Assembly: GCA_020465985.1 (NCBI GenBank)
Contig: JAANYP010007556.1
Location: 181,849 to 245,848, forward strand
Length of the DNA: 64,000 nt
Direction of reading: 5' to 3'
Source of the DNA: Centrapalus pauciflorus
Lineage: Eukaryota > Streptophyta > Magnoliopsida > Asterales > Asteraceae
Of this stretch, positions 27,702 through 39,759 are shown piece by piece. Each line of letters starts with the position of its first letter. Positions within the stretch are counted from its first letter, which is position 1. Position numbers and translations under genes: made by a program. Below the pieces are notes generated by a model. The model was not told where the DNA came from, did not search any database, and saw only the letters and a program-made list of their open reading frames with translations.

Positions 27702-27780
<79 letters not shown>
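27702..27780. repeat. (TA)n microsatellite between two inverted-repeat elements
   Basis: A pure TA tract of about 78 bases joins the foldback MITE at its left to copy C of the GGGTTCAATGG family at its right. Confidence 0.95.
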
Positions 27781-27784
<4 letters not shown>

Positions 27785-28061
27785 GTGGGTTCAATGGAGA
27801 ACCTCCATGCATCGAAGAACCTTGAAGAACCTCCATGCACCACCACAAATGCATCACAATTCCCCCGTAATGCATCATTATTTCCACGTGATGCATCAAA
27901 ATCTCGTGTGATGCATCGATTTCTACATTATTTCCACGTGATGCATGAAATTCCCGCGTGATGCATCAATTTCTACGTGATGCATTTCAGTTTTTCTAGC
28001 GATGCATTGTGGTTCTCCAAGGTTCTTCGATGCATAAGGTTCTCCATTGAACCCACCCCTA
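27781..28061. mobile_element. TA-microsatellite-associated inverted-repeat element, copy C
   Basis: The left end AGAGGTGGGTTCAATGGAGA and right end TCTCCATTGAACCCACCCCT are inverted repeats. The interior holds about seven GATGCATCA-type words separated by roughly 20 bases (ATTTCCACGTGATGCATCA, ATTCCCGCGTGATGCATCA and so on). TA tracts flank both sides. It is about 1 kb upstream of bHLH gene 2. Confidence 0.7.
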
Positions 28062-28072
28062 TATATATATAT

Positions 28073-28693
28073 AGGGAGGTTCCATTGAGAACTTTTGTGC
28101 ATCGAGGCACAAAAGAACCTCCACTGGCCCTTAGATGAAAAGAATGTGTGGTTAGATCAAATGGCAAAAGGGTAATTAAATAGAAATTTTTATGCATCAA
28201 GTGCACATAATGAAATTCGCGGAGGGGTAAAACAGGAATTATGCAATCCTTATTTAATTATTACACTTCCAAAATTAACAAAAATAATACAAATTCAAAA
28301 TACATCAAAATACATGTATATCGTTCATCTCTTCCAAAAATAAATCATGCATATCGTTCATCTCTTCCAAAATCAAAAGGAGGCTAAGAGAGAGGAGAGA
28401 GAGAGATAGATAGAGAGAAAGGGGGAGTGGTTTTAGGAAAGAAGTTAATGGTGATTTTCATACCAAATTTAACTATAAATTATCTTAAAAACATTTAAAT
28501 TCAAAACTAATTTCCATACATTTAATATCCCCTAAATGTTCTTTGTGCACCCTTGGTAGATAGTCCGATGCACAAAAGTTCTAAATGGTGTCTCGATGCA
28601 CAAAAGTTCATGGGGGAATTGTGATGCATTTGTGGTGGTGCATGGAGGTTCTTCAAGGTTCTTCGATGCATGAAGGTTCTCCATTGAACCCAC

Positions 28694-28694
<1 letters not shown>
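28073..28694. mobile_element. TA-microsatellite-associated inverted-repeat element, copy D (long form)
   Basis: The left end AGGGAGGTTCCATTGAGAAC and right end GTTCTCCATTGAACCCACCT are family ends. At about 620 bases this copy is more than twice the usual length. Its middle 450 bases contain unrelated sequence, including a direct repeat of ATATCGTTCATCTCTTCCAAAA (28318 and 28352) and a GA-rich stretch. It ends only about 215 bases before the bHLH gene 2 start codon, so it forms part of that promoter. Confidence 0.6.
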
Positions 28695-28730
<36 letters not shown>

Positions 28731-28910
28731 AAATAAAAGATATGCAGGGTCGTATTTGAGTCTTGAGAGATTTTGAGTGTGTGAGAGAGTAAATGCTAAC
28801 AAATATATAAATAAATAAAAGCACATGTCATATATAAGAGCGGAGCGGAATCGAACGTAGTCTAGTGTGAGACTGAGCTAGGGGTGTGGACGTGGTGTGG
28901 GTATACAATT

Positions 28911-30296
28911 ATGTTCTCTTTCAGACATAGCAGTGAGCTGCAGCTCCAAATTTCTTCAACTCTCTATCAACGAGAAGAAGATCATCTTCATAATCATCAT
29001 CATCCCAGTACCATCACCACCCCCGCCATCAATTCTCATCAAAGAAAACCAGCTCGTAAGAGATCATACAACAGCATGCTGCATCAGCTTCAGGACGACC
29101 GTCCAGATAAAGATGACGAAAAAAAGAAGAAAAGAATGGAGCATAGGGAGATCGAAAGGAAAAGAAGACAAGATATGGCCAATCTTTGCTCGTCTCTGCG
29201 ATCCCTCCTTCCTCTTGATTTCATCAAGGTATATATATATATGTAGGTAGATCTACTCGAATTAATTAAGCATCCCGGCCGGCCTCCACATATATAATAA
29301 ATGAATTTAATTTTTGCGATTGATTTCGATCGATCTGGTTTAATTAATTGTTTATATATATGGTACTGTACGTAGGGAAGAAGGTCGATGTCCGAACACA
29401 TGAATCAGGCGGTGAATTACATAAAACACCTGGAAGAATACATTAAAGGCCTGAATACCAAGAGAGATGAGCTCAAGAAAAGCTGTGGACATGTTAATGA
29501 TTCAAGTGTTGTTGGTGTAAAGAAGGAGAATATTATTGAGAGTGATCATTCCGACGACCTCCGGCATCCGATTACAGTCGAAGTCCGGTGCAGCCATGGT
29601 GGAATTGAGATCTTGATCAAGACTTACACCAAACAACAAGGGTTTCTCGTTTCAAGAGTGATGAAATCACTTTTTCAACAAGGGCTTAATGTTATAAGTT
29701 GCAATTCCATCAAAGTCAATGAAACATTAATCCACACAATCCAATCTGAGGTACTAGCTAGTAGTAGTTTCCTCTTTTTATTATTATTATTTGTTTTTTG
29801 TAAATCTATTATTTTGTGTCATATTATTTTGATAAATAAAATTAAAATGCAGGTATTGAATTGTGTTGTTGTCTTGTCTATGGCTATTTCACACACACAC
29901 ATGTGTGTGTATATATAATTATGCACATGAAAACTATGGAAACCTACGCATACCGTCCAATTTGGTGCATTTCATGAAAAACGCGGTGACATGATCGTAA
30001 ATAAGGTGATGCATCACGCGGGATTTTGATGCATCAAGCGGAGAATTTGATGCATCACGCAGGATTTTGATGCATCACGCGGGGAATTATATAGGGAGGT
30101 TCAATGGAAAACCACAATGTACCTGAAAACTTGTGAAAACCGCACTGTACCACCACAAATGCATCAAATTCCCCGCGTGATGCATCACCTTATTTACGAT
30201 CTTGCCACCGCATTTTTCATGAAATGCATCAAATCGGACGGTATGCGTAGGTTTCCATAGTTTTCAGGTGTATGATGGTTTTCCATTGAACTTACC

Positions 30297-30366
<70 letters not shown>

Positions 30367-30745
30367 CATATTTTACAAAATATAATAATAACTACTTTGA
30401 AATATATCGATTGATTAGTTATATATGTATGGCTGAATTTAAAAGGTAGTAGATATTAATTTTCAATTAATTAACACCAAGTTGTTTTCGATATGACATG
30501 TACATATATATGTATATATTAGTATAATGAGCAATGAAATTAGATTATGTTAAAAGAATATATATATGAAAAGGTTAATACGTAAGTTTTTTCCCCATTG
30601 TATAATTAATTAAAGAAATGATTATTTTGGTTGATTTGTTACAAATTAATAATATAAATATTAATTGCAGGTCACTGATGAGACATGCATTGAAGTGTCT
30701 AAGTTGCAGCAAAAGCTGGCAGATATTGTTACTACTGCTTCATGA
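28911..30745 (+). CDS. bHLH transcription factor, Ib(1)-like, gene 2
   Basis: Exons 28911-29228, 29376-29750 and 30671-30745 join in phase 0 with GT-AG introns to give 255 residues, the same length as the paralogue at 8600. The basic region is HREIERKRR, keeping the H-E-R DNA-contact triplet, followed by DMANLCSSLRSLLPLDFIK and, after intron 1, the second helix HMNQAVNYIKHLEEYIKGL. The C-terminal segment (ITVEVRCSHGGIEILIKTY) is ACT-like. The residues before the basic region are rich in His, Ser, Pro and Lys. MFSFRHS at 28911 is chosen as start because it is the first in-frame ATG and matches gene 1. Intron 2 is 920 bases, against 155 in gene 1, because it holds two inverted-repeat element copies and a (TA)n tract. 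The promoter is built largely of similar elements. Predicted nuclear DNA-binding protein; targets cannot be inferred. Confidence 0.88.
29925..30090. mobile_element. Truncated inverted-repeat element, copy E-left, in bHLH intron 2
   Basis: From TGAAAACTATGGAAACC to GATGCATCACGCGGGGAATT, this matches the interior of copy A but has lost its GGGTTCAATGG end. It carries four GATGCATCA-type units. It is inverted relative to the adjoining copy at 30091. Confidence 0.6.
30091..30299. mobile_element. TA-microsatellite-associated inverted-repeat element, copy E-right, in bHLH intron 2
   Basis: It starts AGGGAGGTTCAATGGAAAACC and ends GGTTTTCCATTGAACTTACCCC, followed by a (TA)n tract of about 65 bases (30299-30363). 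It is nearly the reverse complement of copy A in its interior (CACCACAAATGCATCAAATT ... CGGACGGTATGCGTAGG). Confidence 0.65.
30299..30363. repeat. (TA)n microsatellite in bHLH gene 2 intron 2
   Basis: A pure TA run directly abutting the right end of copy E-right. Confidence 0.95.
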
Positions 30746-31200
30746 CCTGCTGTTCCATTTATGGAATCTAGTGTAAGTCAATGATTAATAAAATAATGTT
30801 TTTTTTTTGGAAAAAATAAAAAGAAAAGAAAAAGAATCATATTGGAAGAGATTGATTGATAAATTGAGATATTAATGGATAGATATCCGATCGAGTGGCA
30901 ATGTGGCATGGGTTTTTCTGAGCGAGCGTATGAATATGTATGTAGATGAATCTTGTCTTTTCAATCCTTTAAATTAAATTAATTGTCCCTGATCCATCTT
31001 CTTCATTTATATTTCTACTAGTTTATTAACTCGTTATTACACAGATAACTTTAATAAATTTGTTTTCTTAAAACTATGTGAAATTAAAATTAAAGATTAA
31101 TATTCAAACTTTTAATACCATTGATATTCAATATATATTGATATAATTAATGTATATATATCATTTAAACAAAAATACTAATCGTTAGCAACCTTTTATT
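30746..31200. other. 3' flank of bHLH gene 2
   Basis: Probably 3' UTR and downstream sequence. A Helitron-like end remnant, CTAGTTTATTAACTCGTTATTACAC, lies near 31018. No gene was recognised. Confidence 0.4.
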
Positions 31201-31206
31201 TTATTA

Positions 31207-31519
31207 CTAGTTTATTACCCGTGTATTACACGGGATACTTAAATACTTTAAGTTTAAATTTAGTTGAGGATGAAAAGCTTTGTTAAGAAGCTAAAAGTAA
31301 GATAACACGGTTGGATAAGTGACTAAGTAGATAAGAAGAGATATTTATGAGTTTTCAAAATAAAAGCCCTAATTAGAAGATTTTTTATAAATAATTTACT
31401 TTAATTTTATTATTTTATTGATGAAACATTATAGGATACAAATGTCGTATCTTCGTTAATCCAAATGACAGTCTATTTAATCGCTAAGTGACATGTAGTT
31501 ACCCTTTTAACAGAATAGA
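31207..31519 (-). mobile_element. Small Helitron, minus strand
   Basis: A|CTAG at 31206-31210 followed by TTTATTA and the 17-base palindrome CCCGTGTATTACACGGG (31218-31234) is a textbook reversed Helitron 3' terminus. The 5' terminus (TCTATTCTGTTAAAAGG on the minus strand) lies at 31519, with the flanking A supplied by T at 31520. Length is 313 bases. The body resembles the element at 51398. Confidence 0.65.
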
Positions 31520-31520
31520 T

Positions 31521-31834
31521 TGATTAACTCATGTGTTACATTGTTACTTTTATTAAAATAATATACATCTAAAGTTATATATATTAATTTTTTGTAGAAT
31601 AAAACTATGAAAAGAATATGTTTAAGAAATATTGATTGTAAATTTGGTCTTGATTGTTGAGATTTTAGTGGGATTCACTCCTAAATTTTCATAACTAATT
31701 TAAAATTAAATGTTAATTTAGGAATACTAAATGACAAATGTCAGATGTAGAATATGCCACTTGGCATCATGAGAAGATGACAAGTGGCAAAATAGTTACT
31801 CATTTAATAGTATTTATAGATTAGTACTATTTTT
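31521..31834 (-). mobile_element. Degenerate Helitron-like element, minus strand
   Basis: TTAACTCATGTGTTACATTG at the left resembles a decayed 3' terminus without CTAG. At the right, the minus-strand sequence TCTATAAATACTATTAAATG follows A, a plausible 5' terminus. It abuts the previous Helitron directly. Confidence 0.35.
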
Positions 31835-31839
31835 GTTAT

Positions 31840-32590
31840 TATATATTTGTTAATCAAAAAATTTTCAAATATTGTTTGTTTTGATTTTATAGGATTTATG
31901 TATCTAATCATAATATTTTCTTGAAAGTAATATTGATTCCTAATTTTGAAGATACGGATTGTTTAGATTGTTGAGAGGTTAGATGTTATCTAATTAGGAA
32001 TTCAAAAGTTATTAAATGATTGTGCTTTTCCAAGGAGTCTTCTGGAAAAATAAAATTAATAAAAACGTTTAAAAAACAAACGATGGCCCCTTTTTTATTT
32101 TTTTATTCACCATGTATTTTAATCACTTTCTTTTGGTCTAATTTTTACACGTTTGGTATCGTTCATGCTCTACATAATTACTTTTTTTGCAAGAGTAAAA
32201 TGTCATTTAATCATCATTTCCTTATTAGAAAATATAAGTGGATGAGATTTGTTTTGTACCGTTACCAAACTAGGTGTAAGTATCGAATTCTTTTAGGCAT
32301 GATATAAGTATGTATCGATAAACGAACCGATTTTAGAACTTGGATACGGGTTCAGTTTCAGGATTAATAAAATGAAACTTATAACAATTTATGTCCTTAA
32401 TATATATGATAAATTCAAACTATCTCCAAGGCAGAAGTCAGAATATTTTTAGAGGGAACAAACTAGCTAGTAGAGTTCATCACTTGATTTCATCAATTTA
32501 ATTAGTTTGACTCACGTATTACGTAGATAGTTTTAATAAAGATTATTTTCATAAAATCTATATATGTAAAAATAAAAACACACTATTTTC
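31840..32590. other. AT-rich intergenic DNA
   Basis: A 95-codon frame at 32020-32307 (+ strand) has no recognisable homology and no splice context. A decayed Helitron-like end (TTTGACTCACGTATTACGTAG) lies near 32506. No supported gene. Confidence 0.3.
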
Positions 32591-33281
32591 AGCTGCTACC
32601 ACTCCGCCACCGCCACCATCGCTCGGCCTCACCAGATACTCCCACTCACTCGCCTGATCTCTCGGCTCACACACTCAACTCTTTCACGACCCCCGCTGAC
32701 CAGGACCATTGCGGTCGCCCCTGGTGCGGCGCCGCCAGTCACGAACCACCGCCATCGACGCCTCTTAACCCAATATTAAGTTTGTTTCTTATCTTGTATT
32801 AACAATTTAATTTGGTTTCGGATCCTTTGATTTCATTCACATATTTCATATTTAAAACATCATATTCATACCTTAACAAGATTCTGATATTAAACAGAGA
32901 TCATTACCTCGATTAGAAGAAAATCGCGAATGAATACTTGGTTTACTTCTGATCTGCTCCCACGTTACTTGCACGGCCGGCAAGTTCTTTTGTTTCTTTT
33001 TTCTGAGTTTGTAATTTAATTAGGGTTTAGGGTTTGGGATTAATCTTAATAAATACAGAGTAACCCTAAATATACGGGTTGGGCTAAGTTAGGTTACTTA
33101 TAATTAAAGCCCGTCTTATTTTGGTTTATTTATATGAGTTATAAAGTTTGCTACTTTAGCCCCTTTTATTTTACAAATAATAATGTTATATTAATGTTTA
33201 ATCAATGTTATTAAGGTTATTATTATTATTAGTATTTCTATTTATTAATATTTGTTATTTAATATTCGGGTTATTATAACA
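32590..33281 (-). mobile_element. Ty3/gypsy-type LTR fragment, minus strand
   Basis: Read on the minus strand, TTTCGGGGACGAAAAG and a purine-rich AAGTTTAAGTGGTGAG (33282-33315 region) are followed by TGTTATAATAACCCG, the start of an LTR at 33281. The TTTCGGGGACGAAA phrase just before a polypurine tract is characteristic of plant gypsy elements. Further in come a TATA-like TGTATTTATTAAG near 33050, a telomere-like AAACCCTAAACCCTAA, and a GC-rich stretch at 32600-32770. The outer end is not clear and no internal domain was seen, so it is a truncated element; the left boundary is approximate. Confidence 0.55.
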
Positions 33282-33329
33282 CTCACCACTTAAACTTTTC
33301 GTCCCCGAAATCGCCAATTATTAAATTCG

Positions 33330-33786
33330 GGTTATTATAACCGTTCTTGAATCAATATATAATATTGGTGAGAAATGTGAAAAATGTTGAATCAAATAAC
33401 GTATATGTTGAATCAATGTATAATATCGGTGAGAAAGTGAGAACTACTTCAAAATACACAAATTTGTACATCAAATGCACAGATTTAAAAAATAAATTTA
33501 TAACTTAAAATCATTATTGGTCTTTAATATTAATAAATATCATAATTTAATATAGCATTAAAAATAAAATTCATTAAATTATACAATTAATGCACAAATT
33601 TAAACAGTAAATGCACACATTTTGTGAAATGTACAAATTCGTATATAAATTGGACAAATTTATCATGAGATGCGTAAATATTTGCATAAAATGCATAAAT
33701 TTATCAACTTTATAAATTTTAGCTTTAAATGCACAATTTTATACATTAAATGCACAAATTAAAGAGCGATTCTTACACGAACACAA

Positions 33787-33788
<2 letters not shown>
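33330..33788. other. Possible second family of TA-embedded element
   Basis: The stretch ends GATTCTTACACGAACACAACC immediately before a (TA)n-(GT)n tract and contains many TTAAATGCACAAATT-type words. The left end is uncertain (ACCGTTCTTGAATCAA near 33339). Similar TGCATTTAATG words recur at 62960-63010. Confidence 0.35.

Positions 33789-33851
<63 letters not shown>
33789..33851. repeat. Compound (TA)n-(GT)n microsatellite
   Basis: About 32 bases of TA followed by about 30 bases of GT. Confidence 0.95.
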
Positions 33852-33855
<4 letters not shown>

Positions 33856-33859
33856 TGTG

Positions 33860-35240
33860 TCTATATGTATATGTATATGATGCACAATAGCTGATACGAG
33901 GTTCAATTCATCAAGTTGCAATATGAAAATGATTGCAGAAAAGTATTATAATAAAATAATAAATCTAGTAAAATAAATTCTTATTTCACGTTAATGAAAT
34001 ATTAATCAATTAATTACACATACTAAAGATATTTATAAAACACATTTTCAAAATTAAATAAATTTTAAACAAATTCTTATGAATCTTCATCTTGAGGTTG
34101 ATCACCTTCACCAACCAAAATTACGATGAATCAGTAGTTCATCTTTCTACATCAACTTAGAGTTCAAATTCAACCTGTACTCTGCATCGTTTTCGTGTTC
34201 TTCGTCTTTTGAGAATTGGTGTCGGGCAAAAAAGGAGGTAACGATATCGAGCATCACGGTTGTTTTGGTCCAAGCGACTCGTTCGATCATTGCGTCTTTC
34301 CAGCTCGAATATGCTCGCATCTGCTTCATAATGACATTAAAAGTCTCGTGTTTGTGTTGTCTTTGGTGTTTAGATGTGTATACAGTCTATTTAGAATAAA
34401 ATGATGAATTATGGAATGCATTAAAAATTAAATAAATATTATGATTTAGTTAAAAAAAAAATCCATAGTTTTGGATATGGGCCGGTCATGAATTGATTGG
34501 CAGTGATTGTAATTTGGGCATATCAAGATACTTGTTATTGTTAATGTTTCTCATGATTATCGTTAAAAATAATAACATATTTTTATTGTCTTATCATCAT
34601 CTTAATTTGTTTCATCATAAATTGATGCATCGAAAACATGCATCTTGGTTTTATAAAAAATCGATCGATTGAAATCGTCGTTTTATTTTATCATCTTAAT
34701 TTCAATCGTCTTTGTTTCATTATGTTTGTGGCAGTGGCATATGAGGTATTGACACATAAGCAGGATTAAATTAAAAACTAGTAAGGAAGGACATCATATA
34801 TATCGTCAATTTTGGAATATAAAATTAAATTGATGAATTTTTTTTGTTATTCCAGTTTGTTTTTTGGAGTACATTCAAAGATTTAATTAAATTGGCTGGG
34901 AGATAAATTGGAAGGAAGTCTATAATGAGAAACATGGCATGGCATGGCATGTAAGGCCGTAAGGGAGGAGGAAATATATATTATTGACGGATGGCAATGA
35001 TCCTTAATCCTTATAACTTTTTTCTTGTTGGTGAAGAAGCAAATCAAAGAAGATCTTCTTGTTATGATTTATGAATGGCACTGGCCCTGGCCCTGGCCCT
35101 GGCTCTGCAGATTGAAACCAAATAAATGAGCAAATCTTGTTTGCCAACAAGGAAGGAAGTCCATCGGATCCTGAAAGATTATCGAGTTCATCTTTGGATG
35201 CCGATAACTTAACGTACATGTATTCTCTTTTATAAATTAA
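33860..35240. other. Intergenic DNA with a small GC-richer patch
   Basis: The patch at 34140-34400 has open frames on both strands (60 and 62 codons) but no recognisable homology; it may be a captured gene fragment. Short direct repeats occur at 34935-34950 (GGCAT) and 35082-35103 (GGCCCT). No supported gene. Confidence 0.3.
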
Positions 35241-35243
35241 AAA

Positions 35244-38200
35244 CTAGTGTAATACCCGTACGGTGTACGGGATGATATTTTTCTATTATTAATTTATGCT
35301 AAAATTTAAAAGAAAGAAACAAATAATCTATATTTGTCTCATTTAATCATATCGATAAGAAATCTCTACCGATATAAGTGTTGAATAGAAATAAATATTA
35401 TTTTTTTATGATTTTTTTAATATATGGATGTAACATCACTGCCATCATAAATTGTCCCCAAAGTAAACTCGTTGTCTATTTCAATATTGCATGCATACAT
35501 ATATAAATTTAATAATTAAATGTATTGTCTTTCCGTAAAAAAGTGACAAAAGCAAGACTTGTCAATGTTCCCTTTACTAAATCTGCATGGAATATGAATA
35601 CAGTACACATGACAAACAGCCTTGCAATATATCACCAAGTACAACCTCATAAAATCATTTGCAATGTAAAAGGAGAGTTTGAGCAGAAGATATAAATTAT
35701 CAATACAAAGTTTATCAGAAGTATTTTCTTTAGGTTAATCACAAGTCTTTTTTTCATAATTTTGTATCACAATCATTTAAAAGGTCTACAACCACATTTT
35801 CTTCCAAATACACACATGGTTTTCTCAAAGCCAATCCTTATTATGTAAGGACACACCAATAGCTCCGAATGGTAAGGATCGTCCAATAATTATTCATATT
35901 TAACATAAGAACTTTAGGATAAACTTACGTATCAAGTTAGACATTGGACTCAAAAAGGGTTATACAATCAAGATCCATGATGACTTGATCTTTAACTTGT
36001 CAGCTAACTTGTCAGGTCTGACTTTGTTGTCTATAAGTACATGACGTTGTATTAACATAGAAATGGCCTCACAATATGTCAAGGCACCTTTCCACCGATT
36101 CCTCAATATGATGATCAAAATATATAACATTATGGTAACAATGGTATGCAAGACATAAGGTACACAAAACCTCAGTAAAATTTACATTCTTTGATTCTTA
36201 TGTTACTAAGCAACATAATTACAACAAAAAATCACGACGTCTTGTTAAGAAATGAAGACACTAATTTGGGGGCTTTAGGGCCACAACCAATGTGTTATAA
36301 AGCTAATTTTTTCACTCAGTGCAACAAATTTATGCATTGTAGATGCATGATTCTATTGACTCATCATCACTTATTCCCCTAAAAACAAATGTACAAACAG
36401 AGATCCAATTCCTTTGAACTCTTTCAGAGTAAAGACTTTTTGATGGCCAAAACAATTAAATAGAAATGCTATTATCTGAAACATAAAACTATGATGGCTA
36501 AAGATATAAAATTGAAATCAAAATCATATAAGTCATACATCATGACAACTCGTAAATTTCACTGATCTGCCATATCGAGAGAAGCAAGTTACATATTAAG
36601 CAAAAAGAAAGAAAATTGCAATATGGTGAATACCTTATTCACTAGATCGATCTAATTAGACTATCGATTCATCTTTTACTTCTTCGCCATTGATTAGTAC
36701 TCATGTTGTTCCCTGAAGTATTTATGCTTCAACATATCTTTAAAGAAATGCCCCTCGATGCTTGGTAACAGAACCCACCGTGGCTGTTGGAATCGTACTT
36801 GGCATGCCTCTTTGTACAATACCAGATAGTACGTAGAACTATAGAAGAACGATTTGCAACGTGGGTTGGATACTAGCTTTAAATGTTTAGTTGCAAAAAA
36901 CAACATTTTTTTGGCAACACCATAGACCAAAATTATAAACAAAAGGTTGATTTTCTTTAACCAAAGAAATATTTAATATTCGACAACTTAAGCACAAAAG
37001 TTCAAATGCCCCATAGTTTATATATGAACTCCCCTTCATCCATATGGTCGATTGAACATATCGTAAAACAATTATAGACTACATCATATAAAAAATCGTC
37101 ATGAATCCATGGTTAAGGAGAACATATAGAACAAAACAAAAACAATGTTTAATAAAAGTAAGGTTCACTAACCGTAGAGATCATTCGTTTAACAATGATA
37201 TGTTCACAATTTTTTTACTTTCCCCGATTCCTATTCTGCAATTCACTATCAAAAAAATAATAATAATAAACATGTATCATGATTGATGAAATTATTTTCA
37301 GGCGAGTACAATAGACATGCAAGTTAAAACAGATTAATACTCTTCAATGGTGGTAGGAAGTGTAAAGGTGGTAGGAAGTGTAAAGTATCTGTAGACAAAC
37401 TAAAATATGGTACCCATACAGATCCACCCACACGTAGCCCCGATAAGTATTTTAATAAGAGCTCCAGTTTATACATAAATAAATCCATGTTTTTGACCAA
37501 TCCTAGATAGATCAAATGCAGCCACAAAAGTTATTAAGCTAGCTATTTAGATAACCGATGCTTACCGAAAGAAAATAAATGTAGTCATGGCAACCCTAAT
37601 GAAATAGCTTCAAAGACACATAATTACCGCAAACACGCTACAAATATTACAATTAGTAGCCCCTGCTATCATAAATGTACAGTTGAAGACTTGAAGGATC
37701 ATTTTTTTTTTTCCAATTATATAGCTAAGGGAGAAACATTGAGATCCAAACCAAAATGAAATAAATTGTGATAAAGAAAGGTGAGTGTTTGAGTTTATTG
37801 TAGTTACCATAAATCAACTCCCAATTTAAATAAACATCACCATTGATGACAAACGAATCAATCATATAAAAAAAATTATGTCAAATTTGTAGTATACAAA
37901 CCCCAAAACTTGCAATATCTTTGATGCTCCTTTTAACTTCAAATCAAGAAGAGCAAAAAAAACCGAGAAAGCACATTTTAGAGTTGCATCCACTTCCATA
38001 AAATCATTTGTTTGTGTAATCTATCTCGGAAAAAAAACTAAACGAAAACCAAACATATTTCCAATTAATCTCTAACAAAATCAATGTCAAACTGTCAATC
38101 TTTAAAATTTGAAATTAAAACCTTTAATTTTCTTGTGAAAATTAAAATTCATTTACCTAATCAAATGCACCCACATCTAAAAATCACAAATCTAGTTTAC

Positions 38201-39517
38201 CCTTTCAGGTCAAATAAAAGAGAACTATGCATTCTTCAACATTTTGTGGTTGAATACCTGATTTTATTGCTAAGCTTCTCAAAATCTTCGGTTAACAAAG
38301 TTCTTGCCTCTCATCATCCATATTGTTGCCCAACGCAATTTGCTGGCTCTTTTGTGGTGTGGAGAATTAAAAAAAAAATCAACTTTATCATGGAAATCTT
38401 TACCTCATATTTGATTATTTCACCTGGAAAATGGACTGTGATTGTGCACTCAAACGCTAGAAATTGAGGTTATCTACAAAACCAATTTAGCATCAATTAC
38501 ACACAATCATTTCGTAAAGAAATCAAAACAAACTGATTGAAATCTATGAACTCATGTAAATCAATTTGACAACAAAAATGATGAATTTGGAAATAGACTC
38601 AAAATTACCAGAAGGTATCGGCATCGTACTTGAAGCGAACCTAGTCCTCTCCTTCTATCTTTCTATCTCTGCAAACGCAAATGTCTCCCAATCGTCCTGC
38701 TTCTGCCGTCTGATCAATTCGGTCCATCCCGGGTCTAGGGTTGGTAATGAAAACCACCATCGCTGGTCATCAAACAACTTCATAAATGACAATAAAGTCA
38801 ATTACAAGTTTACAACCATTTTAATTATTTATGATTACTAATGTCATTAAACAGCTTCATTTGACTTGTAAAATCAATGAACAACAAAAGTTGAAAGCGG
38901 TGTACTTAACGGCGAGAGAAAACATGACATAAAGACTAACCTGCGATGCTAGAGGACCGGTATGAGACCCTTCTCCCGGTGATACTTTTCGACTAATAAA
39001 CCTCTTGTTTTAACCATTGATTGTCGACCTCACCTGTTGTTGGCAACCAAAACAACAATTGAAATACCAATCATCGAAAAAACTCATCCACGCTCAATCA
39101 AAAACGATAATTACGATACTCCGCTTCGTTTTTGTAATGAAAACCACCAGCACCGAAGTCGTCTTCTTTATTTCTTTGTGTTATTCTGTCCCCCACTCTC
39201 TTCTTCTGTGACTGTGTGTTTATGTGTGTATGCTACCAAAGAGGGAGATATGGAGACTGGAGAGTGGTTCTGCAAACATGGGGATAGGCTTATGGGAGTT
39301 GAAATATGCTTATGAGGTGGTTTTCTGCATGACATCAGAATTTACGGAGGGTGGTTACGGTGGATTGCCATTGATTTTGGAAAGGCTTTAATAGGTTGTA
39401 CAGTAAGCTTTAACATAAGTAAATCAATTAATACGGCTCAGATTAAATCCTACAGGATCGAACGGCTATTAATCACCCATGGAGTTACACTCTCTCTCCT
39501 CTATGGGTAATATATAG
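35244..39517 (-). mobile_element. Candidate larger Helitron with captured sequence
   Basis: A|CTAG at 35243-35247 followed by the palindrome CCCGTACGGTGTACGGG (35255-35271) is a good reversed Helitron 3' terminus. A candidate 5' terminus on the minus strand is CCCTATATATTACCCATAG near 39517, but the canonical A|TC is not exact. Inside, 36690-36945, 37320-37530 and 38560-39320 are more complex than the surroundings, and their open frames are unrecognised. GTAATGAAAACCACCA is shared near 38745 and 39136. This reads as a gene-fragment-carrying Helitron, but the right boundary and the cargo are inference. Confidence 0.3.
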
Positions 39518-39533
39518 GGGGAATTCCAATAAA

Positions 39534-39755
39534 TCTATATATAAAGTTAAAAATCCTTGAATCATTCTAACCCATTCACTAAAATTTTATTTATCCGTGT
39601 ATCTGTAATTTAATTTCATAGTTTATAATTATCTATTGAGTTCTAATATTAGCATTTTATTGTTATAAATTTATGATTGTAATATAATTATTTTATTTTA
39701 TTTGTATTTTTTTAATATATTGTTTTATAAATATGTTACATGGGCAAATGCCTAG
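39534..39755 (+). mobile_element. Small Helitron, plus strand
   Basis: TCTATATATAAAGTTAAAAA begins right after A (39533) and the sequence ends ATGTTACATGGGCAAATGCCTAG right before T (39756). The terminal arrangement A|TC...CTAG|T fits a 222-base Helitron. The 3' hairpin is weak. Confidence 0.55.
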
Positions 39756-39759
39756 TAGT

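Noticed and set aside
27781..28061. Regularly spaced ~20-base repeats resembling a CRISPR array
   Set aside because: The spacing is irregular, the repeated words are short and variable, the ends are inverted repeats, and this is plant nuclear DNA.
33021..33038. Telomere-like TTTAGGG repeats
   Set aside because: Only about two and a half units, located inside a gypsy LTR fragment. This is a telo-box-like motif, not an interstitial telomere.
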